Positions 45,594 to 56,580 of a stretch of 64,000 bases of DNA are shown piece after piece. Origin of the DNA: Pacificoceanicola sp049341065 (GTDB lineage Bacteria; Pseudomonadota; Alphaproteobacteria; Rhodobacterales; Rhodobacteraceae); assembly GCF_049341065.1 (NCBI RefSeq), contig NZ_JBMPIX010000017.1, positions 1 to 64,000 of the forward strand, read 5' to 3'. The position numbers and the translations under genes were made by a program. How positions within the stretch are numbered: the first letter of the stretch is position 1; every line of letters starts with the position of its first letter. The notes beneath the pieces are model-generated. The model was not told the origin of the DNA, made no database searches, and was given only the letters and a program-made list of their open reading frames with translations.

Positions 45594-48519
45594 CGGCAAG
45601 GGGCGGATTGACCGGAGCCGCCCTCTGGGCTTTCGCTTTGACGGGCGCAGCTATCAAGGATTTGCCGGGGATACGTTGGCCTCGGCGCTGATGGGCGAAG
45701 GGCAGCGGCTGATCGGGCGCAGTTTCAAGTACCACCGTCCACGCGGCGTGTTGACGGCCGGGTCGGAAGAACCCAACGCCTTGGTCACGGTGCGCAGCGG
45801 CGCGCGGGCCGACCCCAACACCCGCGCCACGGTGCAGGAACTTTACGAGGGGCTGGAGGCGCGCAGCCAGAACCGCTGGCCGTCGCTTGGTTTTGATCTG
45901 CTGGGTGTGAACGATCTGGCCGCGCCATTCTTTGGGGCAGGGTTTTATTACAAGACCTTCATGTGGCCCAAAGCCTTTTGGGAAAAGGTTTACGAGCCGA
46001 TCATTCGTCGCGCGGCCGGACTGGGCGCGCTGTCGGGCGCTCCGGTGGAAGAGCGGTATGACCGGGCCTATGCTTTTTGCGATGTACTGGTCATCGGTGG
46101 GGGCGCGACAGGCCTGATGGCTGCTTTGGCCGCAGGGCGCGCCGGGGCCGATGTGGTTTTGTGCGATGAAGGCCTGCAGCTTGGCGGGCGTCTGTTGAAC
46201 GAAGAGGAAGAGGTGGACGGCATTCCCGCGCATCTTTGGGCCGAAGAGATCGGCGCAGAGCTGGCGGCGATGGAAAATGTACGCATCATGACGCGCACCT
46301 CGGTCACCGGGGCCTATGATCAGGGAACCTATGGCGCCTTGCAGCGGGTCTCGCACCACCTTGCGGCGCCGGGGCAGCGCCCGTTGGAAACCTTCTGGCG
46401 GATCGTCGCCAAGCGCGCGGTGCTTTGCGCTGGCGCATTGGAGCGGCATGTCGCCTTTCAGGACAATGATCGCCCCGGCATCATGATGGCGGGGGCGATG
46501 CGGGCCTATCTGAACCGCTGGGGCGTGGTGGCTGGCAAGACCGTCGCGGTCTTTGGAAACAACGACGATGCGCATCGCACGGCGCGCGACTTGGCCGAGG
46601 CGGGCATGCATGTGGTTGGTCTGATCGACAGCCGCCATGACGCCGAAAACCTTGCCGGGGACGTACCGTTCTACCCCGGCGCACAGGTGACGCGCGGGCT
46701 TGGGCGGCAAGGTCTGGAAGGGGTCGCGCTGCGCCTGCCGAACGGTCGCGAAGAACGGCTCTCGGTTCAGGCGCTGGGCGTTTCAGGGGGGTGGAACCCC
46801 TCGGTGCATCTGGCTTGCCACATGAACGGCCGACCGGTGTGGAACGACGATATCCTGAGCTTCGTGCCTCGGGATGGAATGGTGCCGGGCATGACGGTGG
46901 CGGGGGCGGCGCGCGGATCGTTTTCAACGGCGCTCTGTCTGCAACAGGGTGCCGAAACCGGGTTGGAGGCCGCGCGGGCGCTGGGCCGCAAGGGCGATTT
47001 GCCTGACATCCCCGAGGCCGAGGATACGCCCTATCGTATAAGACGGCTTTGGGCGGTTGCGGGAAAGGCGCGCGCCTGGCTGGATTGCCAGAACGACGTG
47101 ACGGTCAAGGATATCAAGCAGGCGGCGACGGAAAACTTCCGCTCGGTCGAGCATATGAAGCGCTATACCACGCAGGGTATGGCGACGGATCAGGGCAAGA
47201 ATTCCAACGTTTCGGCTTTGGCCATTCTGGCCGATGCAACCGGGCGCGATATTCCCGAAACCGGCACGACGACGTTCCGCCCGCCCTACACGCCCGTTGC
47301 AATTGCCGCGATGGGGGCCGGGGCGCAGGGCAAGGGCTTTGCGCCGCAGCGGTTCACCACCTCGCATAAGGCCAGCGTCGAAAAAGGCGCGCCGATGGTC
47401 GAGGCCGGGCTTTGGTATCGGCCATCCTACTTTCCGCGACCGGGCGAAACCACATGGCGGCAAAGCTGTGACCGTGAGGTGCGCATGGTGCGCGAGGCGG
47501 TGGGCGTTTGCGATGTCTCGACGCTGGGCAAGATCGAACTGTTTGGCGCGGATGTCGGCCCGTTCCTCGATTTCGTCTATGCCAATATGTTCAGCACGCT
47601 CAAGGTAGGCCGGGTCCGCTATGGCCTGATGCTGCGCGAAGATGGGTATGTCATGGACGACGGCACCACCGCGCGGTTGAGTGAAAACCACTGGGTCATG
47701 ACAACGACCACCGCTGCGGCGGGTTTGGTCATGCGGCATCTGGATTGGGTCAAACAGGCGTTTTGCGCCGGGATGGACGTCCGGTTTACCTCGGCCACGG
47801 AGCAATGGGCGCAATTTGCCGTCGCCGGCCCGAAATCGCGCGACCTGCTGAACGGCGTGCTGGACCGCGCCATCGACGATGAGGGCTTGCCCTTCATGGC
47901 CTGCGGCGCGGTGTCGGTGATGGGCGTGGCGGGGCGTCTGTTCCGGATCTCCTTCTCGGGGGAGCATGCCTATGAGATCGCTGTGCCCGCCCGCTATGGC
48001 GACAGCCTGTTCCGCACGCTTGTCGCACGGGCCGAGGCGATGCAGGGCGGCGCCTATGGGATGGAGGCGCTGAACGTTTTGCGGATCGAAAAGGGCCATA
48101 TCACCCATTCTGAAATCCATGGGCGGACCACCGCGTTTGATATCGGCTTTCAGCGCATGCTGAGCACCAAAAAGGATTTCATCGGCAAGGCGATGGCCGC
48201 CCGCCCCGGGTTGCTGGACCCATCGCGCGAGCAACTGGTTGGGTTGCGCCCTGTCGGCGCGATCAAGATGATCCCGGCGGGGGCGCATCTATTTGAACAG
48301 GGGGCCGAGCCGGTGCGCGCGAATGACCTTGGCTATGTCACCAGCACCGGGTTTTCCCCAACTCTGGACGAGGTGCGGGCGCTTGGCTTTTTGCGCAGTG
48401 GCCCTGCGCGGCATGGCGATACGGTGAAGCTGGTGGATCATCTGCGCGGGGTGGAAACGCTGTGCGAAGTAACCGATCCGGTGGCTTTTGATCAGGCGGG
48501 AGGGCGGCTTCGTGGCTGA
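45583..48519 (+). CDS. soxA: Sarcosine oxidase alpha subunit
   Basis: The 978-residue protein has an N-terminal 2Fe-2S-ferredoxin-like domain (FRFDGRSYQGFAGDTLASAL). An NAD/FAD-binding domain follows with VLVIGGGATGLMAALAAGRA, and then a C-terminal GcvT-like half (from about residue 600) with FAVAGPKSRDLL and EKGHITHSEIHG. The enzyme oxidises sarcosine to glycine and passes the C1 unit to tetrahydrofolate. Its ATG at 45583 overlaps soxD by 11 bases; an upstream ATG at 45556 is less likely. Confidence 0.96.
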   Translation: MRIDGKGRIDRSRPLGFRFDGRSYQGFAGDTLASALMGEGQRLIGRSFKYHRPRGVLTAGSEEPNALVTVRSGARADPNTRATVQELYEGLEARSQNRWPSLGFDLLGVNDLAAPFFGAGFYYKTFMWPKAFWEKVYEPIIRRAAGLGALSGAPVEERYDRAYAFCDVLVIGGGATGLMAALAAGRAGADVVLCDEGLQLGGRLLNEEEEVDGIPAHLWAEEIGAELAAMENVRIMTRTSVTGAYDQGTYGALQRVSHHLAAPGQRPLETFWRIVAKRAVLCAGALERHVAFQDNDRPGIMMAGAMRAYLNRWGVVAGKTVAVFGNNDDAHRTARDLAEAGMHVVGLIDSRHDAENLAGDVPFYPGAQVTRGLGRQGLEGVALRLPNGREERLSVQALGVSGGWNPSVHLACHMNGRPVWNDDILSFVPRDGMVPGMTVAGAARGSFSTALCLQQGAETGLEAARALGRKGDLPDIPEAEDTPYRIRRLWAVAGKARAWLDCQNDVTVKDIKQAATENFRSVEHMKRYTTQGMATDQGKNSNVSALAILADATGRDIPETGTTTFRPPYTPVAIAAMGAGAQGKGFAPQRFTTSHKASVEKGAPMVEAGLWYRPSYFPRPGETTWRQSCDREVRMVREAVGVCDVSTLGKIELFGADVGPFLDFVYANMFSTLKVGRVRYGLMLREDGYVMDDGTTARLSENHWVMTTTTAAAGLVMRHLDWVKQAFCAGMDVRFTSATEQWAQFAVAGPKSRDLLNGVLDRAIDDEGLPFMACGAVSVMGVAGRLFRISFSGEHAYEIAVPARYGDSLFRTLVARAEAMQGGAYGMEALNVLRIEKGHITHSEIHGRTTAFDIGFQRMLSTKKDFIGKAMAARPGLLDPSREQLVGLRPVGAIKMIPAGAHLFEQGAEPVRANDLGYVTSTGFSPTLDEVRALGFLRSGPARHGDTVKLVDHLRGVETLCEVTDPVAFDQAGGRLRG

Positions 48520-49066
48520 ACTTATGGCACTCAGCCCTTGCGCGGGGCTGCTTCCGAAAACGCATGGGCGGTGGACGCTGAGCGAGGTGGATCCGGGGCA
48601 CCTGACATGGCTTTCACCCTTCAAAGGGCAGCGTGCCGCGCTGAGCGCCGCCTTGCAGCAGGCGCACGGGCTTGACTGGCCCGAGGTCGGAAAAGTGAGC
48701 CAAGGCCAACAGGCACGATGCCTTTGGGTCGGCAGGGATCAGGCCATGCTGATGGGCCCGGCGCCTGACGAAACGCTGAAGGGCCACGCGGCAGTCAGTG
48801 CGCAGTCGGACGGTTGGTCCGTGCTTCGCCTGGAGGGCGCGGGTGGTGATCAGGTCTTGGCACGCCTGGTGCCGGTGGATCTGCGTGTCGCTGTTTTTGC
48901 GCCCGGCGACGTAGCGCGCACGCAATGCCTGCATGTGAACGTGACGGTGATGCGGGACAGTGACGAGGCGATCGTCATTCTCGGGTTCCGCTCGATGGCC
49001 GAAACCTTGATACACGAGATCGAGAGCGCAATGGTATCGGTTGCCGCCCAAGGCAACGCGGGCTAG
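48512..49066 (+). CDS. soxG: Sarcosine oxidase gamma subunit
   Basis: The 184-residue protein has the weakly conserved gamma-subunit fold (GcvT-like N-terminal half). Features include GRWTLSEVDPGHLTWL, CLWVGRDQAMLMGP and a C-terminal RSMAETLIHEIES. GTG at 48512 overlaps the end of soxA by 8 bases and is preceded by GGAGG, so translation is coupled. It closes the sox operon. Confidence 0.92.
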   Translation: MAELMALSPCAGLLPKTHGRWTLSEVDPGHLTWLSPFKGQRAALSAALQQAHGLDWPEVGKVSQGQQARCLWVGRDQAMLMGPAPDETLKGHAAVSAQSDGWSVLRLEGAGGDQVLARLVPVDLRVAVFAPGDVARTQCLHVNVTVMRDSDEAIVILGFRSMAETLIHEIESAMVSVAAQGNAG

Positions 49067-49097
49067 ATAGCCTGTTGTTCAAATTGGGAGAGTTCCG

Positions 49098-49373
49098 ATG
49101 CGTTTGCCGTTGATTTTTGCCTGTTCCTTGATGCTTGCGACACCAGCGATCGCGCAAGAGGCGGTGGCCGACTGCGATGCGCAACTTGTCGTCGTGATGA
49201 AGGCTGTGGACGCGCGCCGGGCGGGAGACAGCGCCGGAAAGGCCAAGCGGGTCTTGCGCAAGGAATACGGGCGCACGGCGGCGGATATGCTGGTCGAATT
49301 TGTCTATAGCGTGCCCGAAGCGCAGCTGGGCGAGATTGAAGGCGCCTATCGCACACAATGCGAAGCCATGTGA
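49098..49373 (+). CDS. Small secreted protein of unknown function
   Basis: The 91-residue precursor has a clear signal peptide (RLPLIFACSLMLATPAIA, cleavage after residue 19). A helical mature domain of about 70 residues follows with two Cys (ADCDAQ and RTQCEAM), which could form a disulfide. GGGAGAG before the ATG supports it. It follows soxG by about 30 bases. I do not recognise a family. Confidence 0.6.
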   Translation: MRLPLIFACSLMLATPAIAQEAVADCDAQLVVVMKAVDARRAGDSAGKAKRVLRKEYGRTAADMLVEFVYSVPEAQLGEIEGAYRTQCEAM

Positions 49374-49541
49374 GGCGGGCGTGATCGAAAAGGGGCGCCT
49401 TTCGGCGCGCCTGATATCTCGTCGTTGGCCTTTGGCCGCCTCCTCGGGTGGGTGCCCGTGGCTTGGGGACGCGCAAAATCTCTGGGGACAGATTGGTTTG
49501 GGTTCTGGACTCGGGCGCGTACAGGGCCAATATAGATCACC

Positions 49542-51491
49542 ATGAGCTTGCCCCCCGGATTCCTGGACGAATTGCGTACCCGCACCAGCATGGCCCAAGT
49601 GGCCGGGCGCAAAGTGATGTGGGATAACCGCAAGTCCAATCAGGGCAAAGGCGACCTATGGGCGCCGTGCCCTTTCCATCAGGAAAAGTCCGCGTCTTTT
49701 CATGTGGATGACCGGAAGGGGTATTACTATTGCTTCGGTTGTCAGGCCAAGGGTGACGCGATTTCCTTTGTGCGTGAAACGGAGAATGTCGGCTTTATGG
49801 AAGCCATTGAAATCCTTGCCCAAGAGGCCGGGATGGAGGTTCCAAAACAGGACCCCAAGGCGCAGGAAAAGGCCGATCGCCGGACGCTTTTGGTCGAGGT
49901 TATGGAGCAGGCGGTGCAGTTCTTCCGGCTGCAGTTGAAGCGAGGCGGGGCCGAGGCCGCGCGGGCCTATCTGCAAAAGCGCGGTCTGGACGAGGGCGCG
50001 CTTGAGCGGTTCGAGATCGGCTTTGCGCCGCCGGGTTGGGAGAACCTGCGCGAACATCTGAAGGGCAAAGGCGTCCCGATTGATCTGATGCTGGGTGCCG
50101 GGCTTGTGAAGGCCTCGGACAAGGGGCGCGAGCCCTATGATGTGTTCCGCGACCGGATCATGTTCCCGATCCGGGACGCGCGGGGGCGGGCGATTGCCTT
50201 TGGCGGACGCGCCATGGACCCCAACGATAACGCCAAGTACCTGAATTCTCCGGAAACCGCGCTGTTCGACAAGTCGCGCAACCTGTACAACCTGCGCCCG
50301 GCGCGTGAGGCCAGTGGCAAAGGTCAGCCCTTGGTCGTGGCCGAGGGCTATATGGATGTGATCGCGCTGAGCGAGGCAGGGTTTGGTGCCTCGGTCGCGC
50401 CGCTGGGAACGGCGGTGACAGAGCCGCAGTTGCAGTTGATGTGGCGGCTGAGCGATGAGCCGATCATTGCGCTGGATGGCGACAAGGCGGGTCTGCGCGC
50501 CGCCTACCGTGTGATCGATCTGGCGCTGCCGTTGCTTGAGGCCGGTAAGGGATTGCGCTTTGCGATAATGCCCGAAGGTCAGGATCCCGACGATCTGTTG
50601 CGCAAAAAGGGGCCTGATGCAGTGCGCGCCGTGCTTGAGGCGGCGATGCCCATGGTTGGCCTTCTGTGGCGGCAGGAAACCGAAGGGCGGGTCTTTGACA
50701 GTCCGGAACGCAAGGCCGCGCTGGACAAGGAACTGCGTGCCCGAATTGCCAAGATTCAGGACCCGTCTCTGCGCCATCACTATGGGCAGGAAATCAAGGA
50801 ACTGCGCTATGAGTTGTTCCGCACCAAACGCTCTGGCAATCAAGGGCAGGGGACATGGAAAAAGCGGGATTGGCGCGCGCCGCCTCCGGCCTCGCCGGGG
50901 GCCAAGTCTTCTTTGCTGGTACTTGGGGGGGAAAGCGCCGAGATGCAGATGCGCGAAGCGGTGGTGCTGGGCGCCATCCTTTCGGCCCCGGAAATCGCAG
51001 CGGAATTCGACACCCGGCTGGAAGCGATGCCTTGTAGCGACGGCCAGATCGCGCTGCTTCGGGACGTGATCTTGCGCAGCATTGGAGCTGAGGACCAGAT
51101 GCGGGCCAATGCTGAAGAGGCAATTGGCGCCGAAGCCCTTGAAACCCTGCTATCGGCGCGCCATCTGCAGGTGGTGCCTTGTATTCGCCGCCCCGGCGAT
51201 GCCGAGTTGTCGCGTATGACTGTGGCCGAAGAGCTGGCCAAACTGGACGCGCATCAGGGGTGGCAGGCGGAATTGTCCGAGGCTGAAGAAGACCTTGAGG
51301 AATTGGCCGATGAGGCTGTCACATGGCGTTTGGCCCAAGCTGCGCAAGCACGCGCGCAGGCTGGACGCGTGAATGAAGAGGATGATGCAGAGTTCGATGT
51401 GGGTCCGAATGGCGCCCATATCGACAAATCCGAACGCAGCGCACTTGATTCGCTTCTGTCACAGATTCGATTTGATAAGTCGCAGCGCTAG
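49542..51491 (+). CDS. dnaG: DNA primase
   Basis: The 649-residue protein has the CHC2 zinc domain (CPFHQEKSASFHVDDRKGYY, then CFGC). The primase catalytic core follows with FGGRAMDPNDNAKYLNSPET, then the Toprim motifs VVAEGYMDVIALSEAG and ALDGDKAG. A C-terminal DnaB-binding region (about 480-640) is more variable. It makes RNA primers for replication. It lies directly upstream of rpoD, the usual alphaproteobacterial arrangement. Confidence 0.97.
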   Translation: MSLPPGFLDELRTRTSMAQVAGRKVMWDNRKSNQGKGDLWAPCPFHQEKSASFHVDDRKGYYYCFGCQAKGDAISFVRETENVGFMEAIEILAQEAGMEVPKQDPKAQEKADRRTLLVEVMEQAVQFFRLQLKRGGAEAARAYLQKRGLDEGALERFEIGFAPPGWENLREHLKGKGVPIDLMLGAGLVKASDKGREPYDVFRDRIMFPIRDARGRAIAFGGRAMDPNDNAKYLNSPETALFDKSRNLYNLRPAREASGKGQPLVVAEGYMDVIALSEAGFGASVAPLGTAVTEPQLQLMWRLSDEPIIALDGDKAGLRAAYRVIDLALPLLEAGKGLRFAIMPEGQDPDDLLRKKGPDAVRAVLEAAMPMVGLLWRQETEGRVFDSPERKAALDKELRARIAKIQDPSLRHHYGQEIKELRYELFRTKRSGNQGQGTWKKRDWRAPPPASPGAKSSLLVLGGESAEMQMREAVVLGAILSAPEIAAEFDTRLEAMPCSDGQIALLRDVILRSIGAEDQMRANAEEAIGAEALETLLSARHLQVVPCIRRPGDAELSRMTVAEELAKLDAHQGWQAELSEAEEDLEELADEAVTWRLAQAAQARAQAGRVNEEDDAEFDVGPNGAHIDKSERSALDSLLSQIRFDKSQR

Positions 51492-51535
51492 CTTTGCAGA
51501 AGAAACCGTAAGGAAAACAGGGTAAACGGGATCGC

Positions 51536-51591
51536 GAATCACTCGAACGTTCTGATGATTCGTGTTAACGAATCACTTTGCGACCCGAATC
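51536..51591. promoter_or_regulatory. GANTC (CcrM) site cluster before rpoD
   Basis: Four GANTC sites lie at 51536, 51557, 51570 and 51587 within 56 bases. Two form an inverted repeat GATTCG-TGTTAA-CGAATC at 51557-51574. It is a candidate for methylation-dependent control of rpoD. Confidence 0.55.
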
Positions 51592-51609
51592 CCCGACGAG
51601 GAGAGCCTG

Positions 51610-53592
<1,983 letters not shown>

Positions 53593-53596
53593 GCCC

Positions 53597-53878
53597 GTGT
53601 CGCTCTGGAAGAAACTGTTCGGCGGCGGCGAAGCTGCAAAGGCTCCTGCCGCCGAAGCCCTTGAATACGAAGGGTTCCGCATCACGCCGGAGCCAATCGA
53701 CGAAGGCGGCCAGTACCGCGTCTGCGCTGTGATCGAGCGCGAGATGGACGGTGAGACGAAGACCCATCGTCTGATCCGCGCCGACCTGATCCGCGAGTAT
53801 GACGTCTGCGTCGAGGCTTCGGTGAACAAGGCGAAGCAGATGATCGACCAGATGGGTATGGGGCTGTTCCGGGCATGA
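53597..53878 (+). CDS. HlyU family protein
   Basis: The 93-residue protein opens MSLWKKLFGGGE and contains the HlyU-family YEGFRITPEPIDEGGQYRVC, KTHRLIRAD and VNKAKQMIDQMG. HlyU proteins were named for hemolysin control in Vibrio, but their role in alphaproteobacteria is unclear. It starts with GTG 4 bases after the rpoD stop, with no own ribosome binding site visible, so it is likely coupled to rpoD. Its stop overlaps the next start (ATGA). Confidence 0.88.
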   Translation: MSLWKKLFGGGEAAKAPAAEALEYEGFRITPEPIDEGGQYRVCAVIEREMDGETKTHRLIRADLIREYDVCVEASVNKAKQMIDQMGMGLFRA

Positions 53879-54477
53879 GCGTCGGGGCGGCGAGGGGCGC
53901 GGCAAACGCCCGGAGCCGCCGTCCCGCTTGGTTGAGCGGTTTTTTCGCCCTGCTCAGCCTCTGCATCATGGTCATCGGCTTCGTTCCGGCCTTCCTCGAT
54001 ATGGCCGGATATCCCTTCCTGCCTTCGCTGGCCTGGATGGCGGCGATGGGCGATATCGCGACTCCCGTCGGTCTCATTTGCGCGCTGGCGATCAGCTGGA
54101 TCCTGTTCGCAACGCGCGAGAGCAACACCTACTTCAGGGGAGTTAGCCCCAACAGGCTGTTCCTCCAGCTCTTCTGGACGACACTGATGATGTGGGCCTG
54201 CGCCTACAACGTTCTGCTGTTCGGCTGGCCCATTGCACGGGCGTTGGTGTCAGACGAAGACGTCCGGCTGGAGTTCGTGGTCCGGCGCGATCCGGGCTAC
54301 AGTGACAGGAAATGTCGGCGGAGGGTCGAGCTGGAGGGGCTGCCCTGGACGTCTGACCGCCTGTGCTTCGTGCCTGCCGAGGTCTTCGACGCCGTCAAGC
54401 GTGGCGACCGGGTTGCGGTCATCGGGCATGGAACATCGGATGGCGTCTTCTTCGATGATGTCGAACGCTTGCGGTGA
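53875..54477 (+). CDS. Hypothetical membrane protein with C-terminal soluble domain
   Basis: The 200-residue protein has three or four hydrophobic helices in residues 17-125 (for example FFALLSLCIMVIGFVPAFL and FLQLFWTTLMMWACAYNVLL). A soluble C-terminal domain has two Cys (KCRRRVELEGLPWTSDRLC). No family is recognised. It overlaps the HlyU gene by 4 bases upstream and the next gene by 4 bases downstream. Confidence 0.65.
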   Translation: MSVGAARGAANARSRRPAWLSGFFALLSLCIMVIGFVPAFLDMAGYPFLPSLAWMAAMGDIATPVGLICALAISWILFATRESNTYFRGVSPNRLFLQLFWTTLMMWACAYNVLLFGWPIARALVSDEDVRLEFVVRRDPGYSDRKCRRRVELEGLPWTSDRLCFVPAEVFDAVKRGDRVAVIGHGTSDGVFFDDVERLR

Positions 54478-54707
54478 GTTTGCTGCGCCGCATCCTGGAG
54501 GCTCTGAACTGGCCCGTCCTGCTCTTTCTCTGTGCCACGCTGGGCCTCGCGCCCTTCCGTCCTGAGCCTCATATCTGGGAAAAATTGAAGATGTTGGGCC
54601 AAGGCGATCTGAGCCGTGCTGTCGACATTTTCGACCTCGTCCTGCATGGCCTGCCGTGGGTGTTTCTCCTTTTGAAACTGGTGCTAGCCCGGCGGGACTC
54701 GGAGTAG
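54474..54707 (+). CDS. Small membrane protein, possibly of the 'RND transporter-like' small family
   Basis: The 77-residue protein has two hydrophobic helices (WPVLLFLCATLGLAPF and GLPWVFLLLKLVLA) around EPHIWEKLKMLGQGDLSRAVDIFDL. The KLRML...DIFDL pattern recalls short proteins annotated by name as RND transporters, though it is far too small for a pump. It starts with a GTG overlapping the preceding stop (GTGA), so it belongs to the rpoD-linked chain. Confidence 0.6.
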   Translation: MSLLRRILEALNWPVLLFLCATLGLAPFRPEPHIWEKLKMLGQGDLSRAVDIFDLVLHGLPWVFLLLKLVLARRDSE

Positions 54708-54849
54708 GCGAACCCGGAGTCAACGGTTTACCGCCTAGGCAATAACGGGGTGAATTTGCTGCATTTTGCGCGAGACCCAAAGCTGATCTGCACCTTTTCT
54801 GGGGAACCTGTCTGTTACAACCGCGTTGAGCACACAGGAGGCCAAGTCC

Positions 54850-55101
54850 ATGAAAAAGACCGCACTATCCACTTTCGCCCTGCTTTTTGCCGCTGCCGGA
54901 GCCGTGGCCGCCACCGATGTGCTCTTGGTCGATACCCCGACCGTGATCGAGATCGAGGTGGACGCCGCGGACCTGGCCCGCTGTCAGGAAACACTGGCGC
55001 AGGTCGCTCAGATGCCGGTTGTCACTGACAATGGCTCAGCGACCTGGTTCAGCAATGCAGGCGACCTGCCTCAGGTCGCCTGCGTTCTCAAGGATACTTA
55101 G
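54850..55101 (+). CDS. Small secreted protein of unknown function
   Basis: The 83-residue precursor has a signal peptide (KKTALSTFALLFAAAGAVAA) and a mature part with two Cys (LARCQETLAQV and QVACVLKD). GGAGG before the ATG supports it. The 3' end contains a 12-bp perfect hairpin (55057-55083). Its stop overlaps the stop of the convergent hydrolase gene by 4 bases. Confidence 0.6.
   Translation: MKKTALSTFALLFAAAGAVAATDVLLVDTPTVIEIEVDAADLARCQETLAQVAQMPVVTDNGSATWFSNAGDLPQVACVLKDT
55057..55083. repeat. Perfect inverted repeat near convergent gene ends
   Basis: GCAGGCGACCTG-CCT-CAGGTCGCCTGC, 12-bp arms with a 3-base loop, lies inside the small secreted-protein gene, 18 bases before its stop. 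No T run follows. It may end transcripts from the opposite strand or be chance coding sequence. Confidence 0.45.
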
Positions 55102-56003
55102 GACAGATGTTCGTTGAAAAAGGCGATTGTCCGATCCCACGCCAATTCCGCTGTCGCTTCATCATAGCGGGGCGTTGAATCGTTGTGAAAGCCGTGGTTC
55201 ACGCCGGGATAGATGTACGCGGTGTATTCTTTGCCATGTTCCTTGAGGGCCGCCTCATAGGCGGGCCAGCCTTCGTTGATCCGTTCATCCAGCTCAGCGT
55301 ATTGCAACAATAGGGGCGCCTGAATGCGTGGCACATCCGAGGCCGAGGGCTGTCGACCGTAAAACGGCACCGAAGCGCTCAGTTCCGGGTAGGCCACCGC
55401 AAGGGCGTTGCACACACCTCCGCCATAGCAAAAGCCAACGCAGCCGACCTTGCCGGTCGTGTCGTCATGGCCTGCCATGAACTCGTAGGCGGCGAAGAAA
55501 TCGTTCATCAGCTTTTCGCCATCTACAGTGCGCTGCAGTTCGCGTCCTTCGGCGTCGTTGCCGGGATAGCCGCCGACCGAAGTCAGACCGTCTGGTGCCA
55601 AAGCGATGAAGCCAGCTTTGGCCACCCGTCGCGCGACGTCCTCGATATAGGGGTTCAGCCCTCGGTTTTCGTGCACAACCACAACGGCGGGCAGGGGGCC
55701 AGTGGCATTCGCGGGCTTGACCAGATAGCCGTGCACCTCACCGTGCCCATTGGGCGACGGGTATGTGATATATTCTGGGGATATGTCGGGATCGTTGAAG
55801 CTGACCTGCTCGGCCAAGGCATAGTTGGGTGACAACATGTTGAGTAAGGTCAAGGCGGTTACGCTACCCACGGCGAATTTTCCGGCGCGATCCAGAAATT
55901 CGCGTTTGGAAATCTTGCCGTGCGCGTAGTAGTCGTAAAGGTCGAGCAGTTCCTGGTCGAAATCAGCCGCAGTCATGCGGCGTTGGGGGGATTGGTCGTT
56001 CAT
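55098..56003 (-). CDS. Dienelactone hydrolase family protein, exported
   Basis: The 301-residue protein has an N-terminal region with FLDRAGKFAVGSVTALTLLN (Tat-like but without a clear twin Arg). The alpha/beta-hydrolase fold follows: HENRGLNPYIEDVARR, nucleophile GFCYGGG (Cys192), Asp239 in AELDERINE and His270 in GVNHGFHND. The Cys nucleophile is the dienelactone hydrolase type. It probably hydrolyses a lactone or ester in the periplasm; the substrate is unknown. It is a single gene. Confidence 0.88.
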   Translation of the reverse strand: MNDQSPQRRMTAADFDQELLDLYDYYAHGKISKREFLDRAGKFAVGSVTALTLLNMLSPNYALAEQVSFNDPDISPEYITYPSPNGHGEVHGYLVKPANATGPLPAVVVVHENRGLNPYIEDVARRVAKAGFIALAPDGLTSVGGYPGNDAEGRELQRTVDGEKLMNDFFAAYEFMAGHDDTTGKVGCVGFCYGGGVCNALAVAYPELSASVPFYGRQPSASDVPRIQAPLLLQYAELDERINEGWPAYEAALKEHGKEYTAYIYPGVNHGFHNDSTPRYDEATAELAWDRTIAFFNEHLS

Positions 56004-56094
56004 TATCGCAGTCTCCCTGATTGGGGCCGTTGATCCGGTGCCCGTTGAGTGACAGGGATGTTAGGGCGGTTTTGACCTTGGGGAAGCCTTCTTG

Positions 56095-56499
56095 ATGCAA
56101 AAGACCTTCACAATCTCGACACGGGGGCAGGGGCTGTATGGATTTACCGGTCAGGTCGCCGATTGGGTGCGCGGAACCGGACTTCTGACGCTGTTCATTC
56201 GTCACACCTCGGCCAGCCTTGTGATCCAGGAAAACGCCGATCCTGAAGTGCAAAGCGATCTTCTGGCCTATTTTCAAAAGCTCGTTCCACCTGCGACCGA
56301 CCCATCGATGTCCTATCTGACCCATACCTATGAAGGGCCAGACGACATGCCCGCGCATATCAAGGCCGCAATCCTGCCGGTATCGCTTGGTATTCCGGTA
56401 ACTGATGGGCGGCTTGCTTTGGGCACCTGGCAGGGGATTTACTTGTTTGAGCATCGCAGCGCCCCGCATTCGCGTCAGGTGGTGGCGCATCTGGGATAG
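56095..56499 (+). CDS. YjbQ family (UPF0047) protein
   Basis: The 134-residue protein has the UPF0047 pattern: ISTRGQGLYGFTGQV, LFIRHTSASLVIQENADPEV, and the C-terminal LALGTWQGIYLFEHR. YjbQ has secondary thiamine-phosphate synthase activity in some hosts. The start is the ATG directly after a TTG. It stands divergent from the hydrolase gene. Confidence 0.9.
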   Translation: MQKTFTISTRGQGLYGFTGQVADWVRGTGLLTLFIRHTSASLVIQENADPEVQSDLLAYFQKLVPPATDPSMSYLTHTYEGPDDMPAHIKAAILPVSLGIPVTDGRLALGTWQGIYLFEHRSAPHSRQVVAHLG

Positions 56500-56580
56500 G
56501 ACTGGAATCTCCTACTTGCTGGTTGGCTCAGGTTTGCTAGGCTCAAGGCCATTATGAAACAAAGGGTTGTTGGTTAGCTC

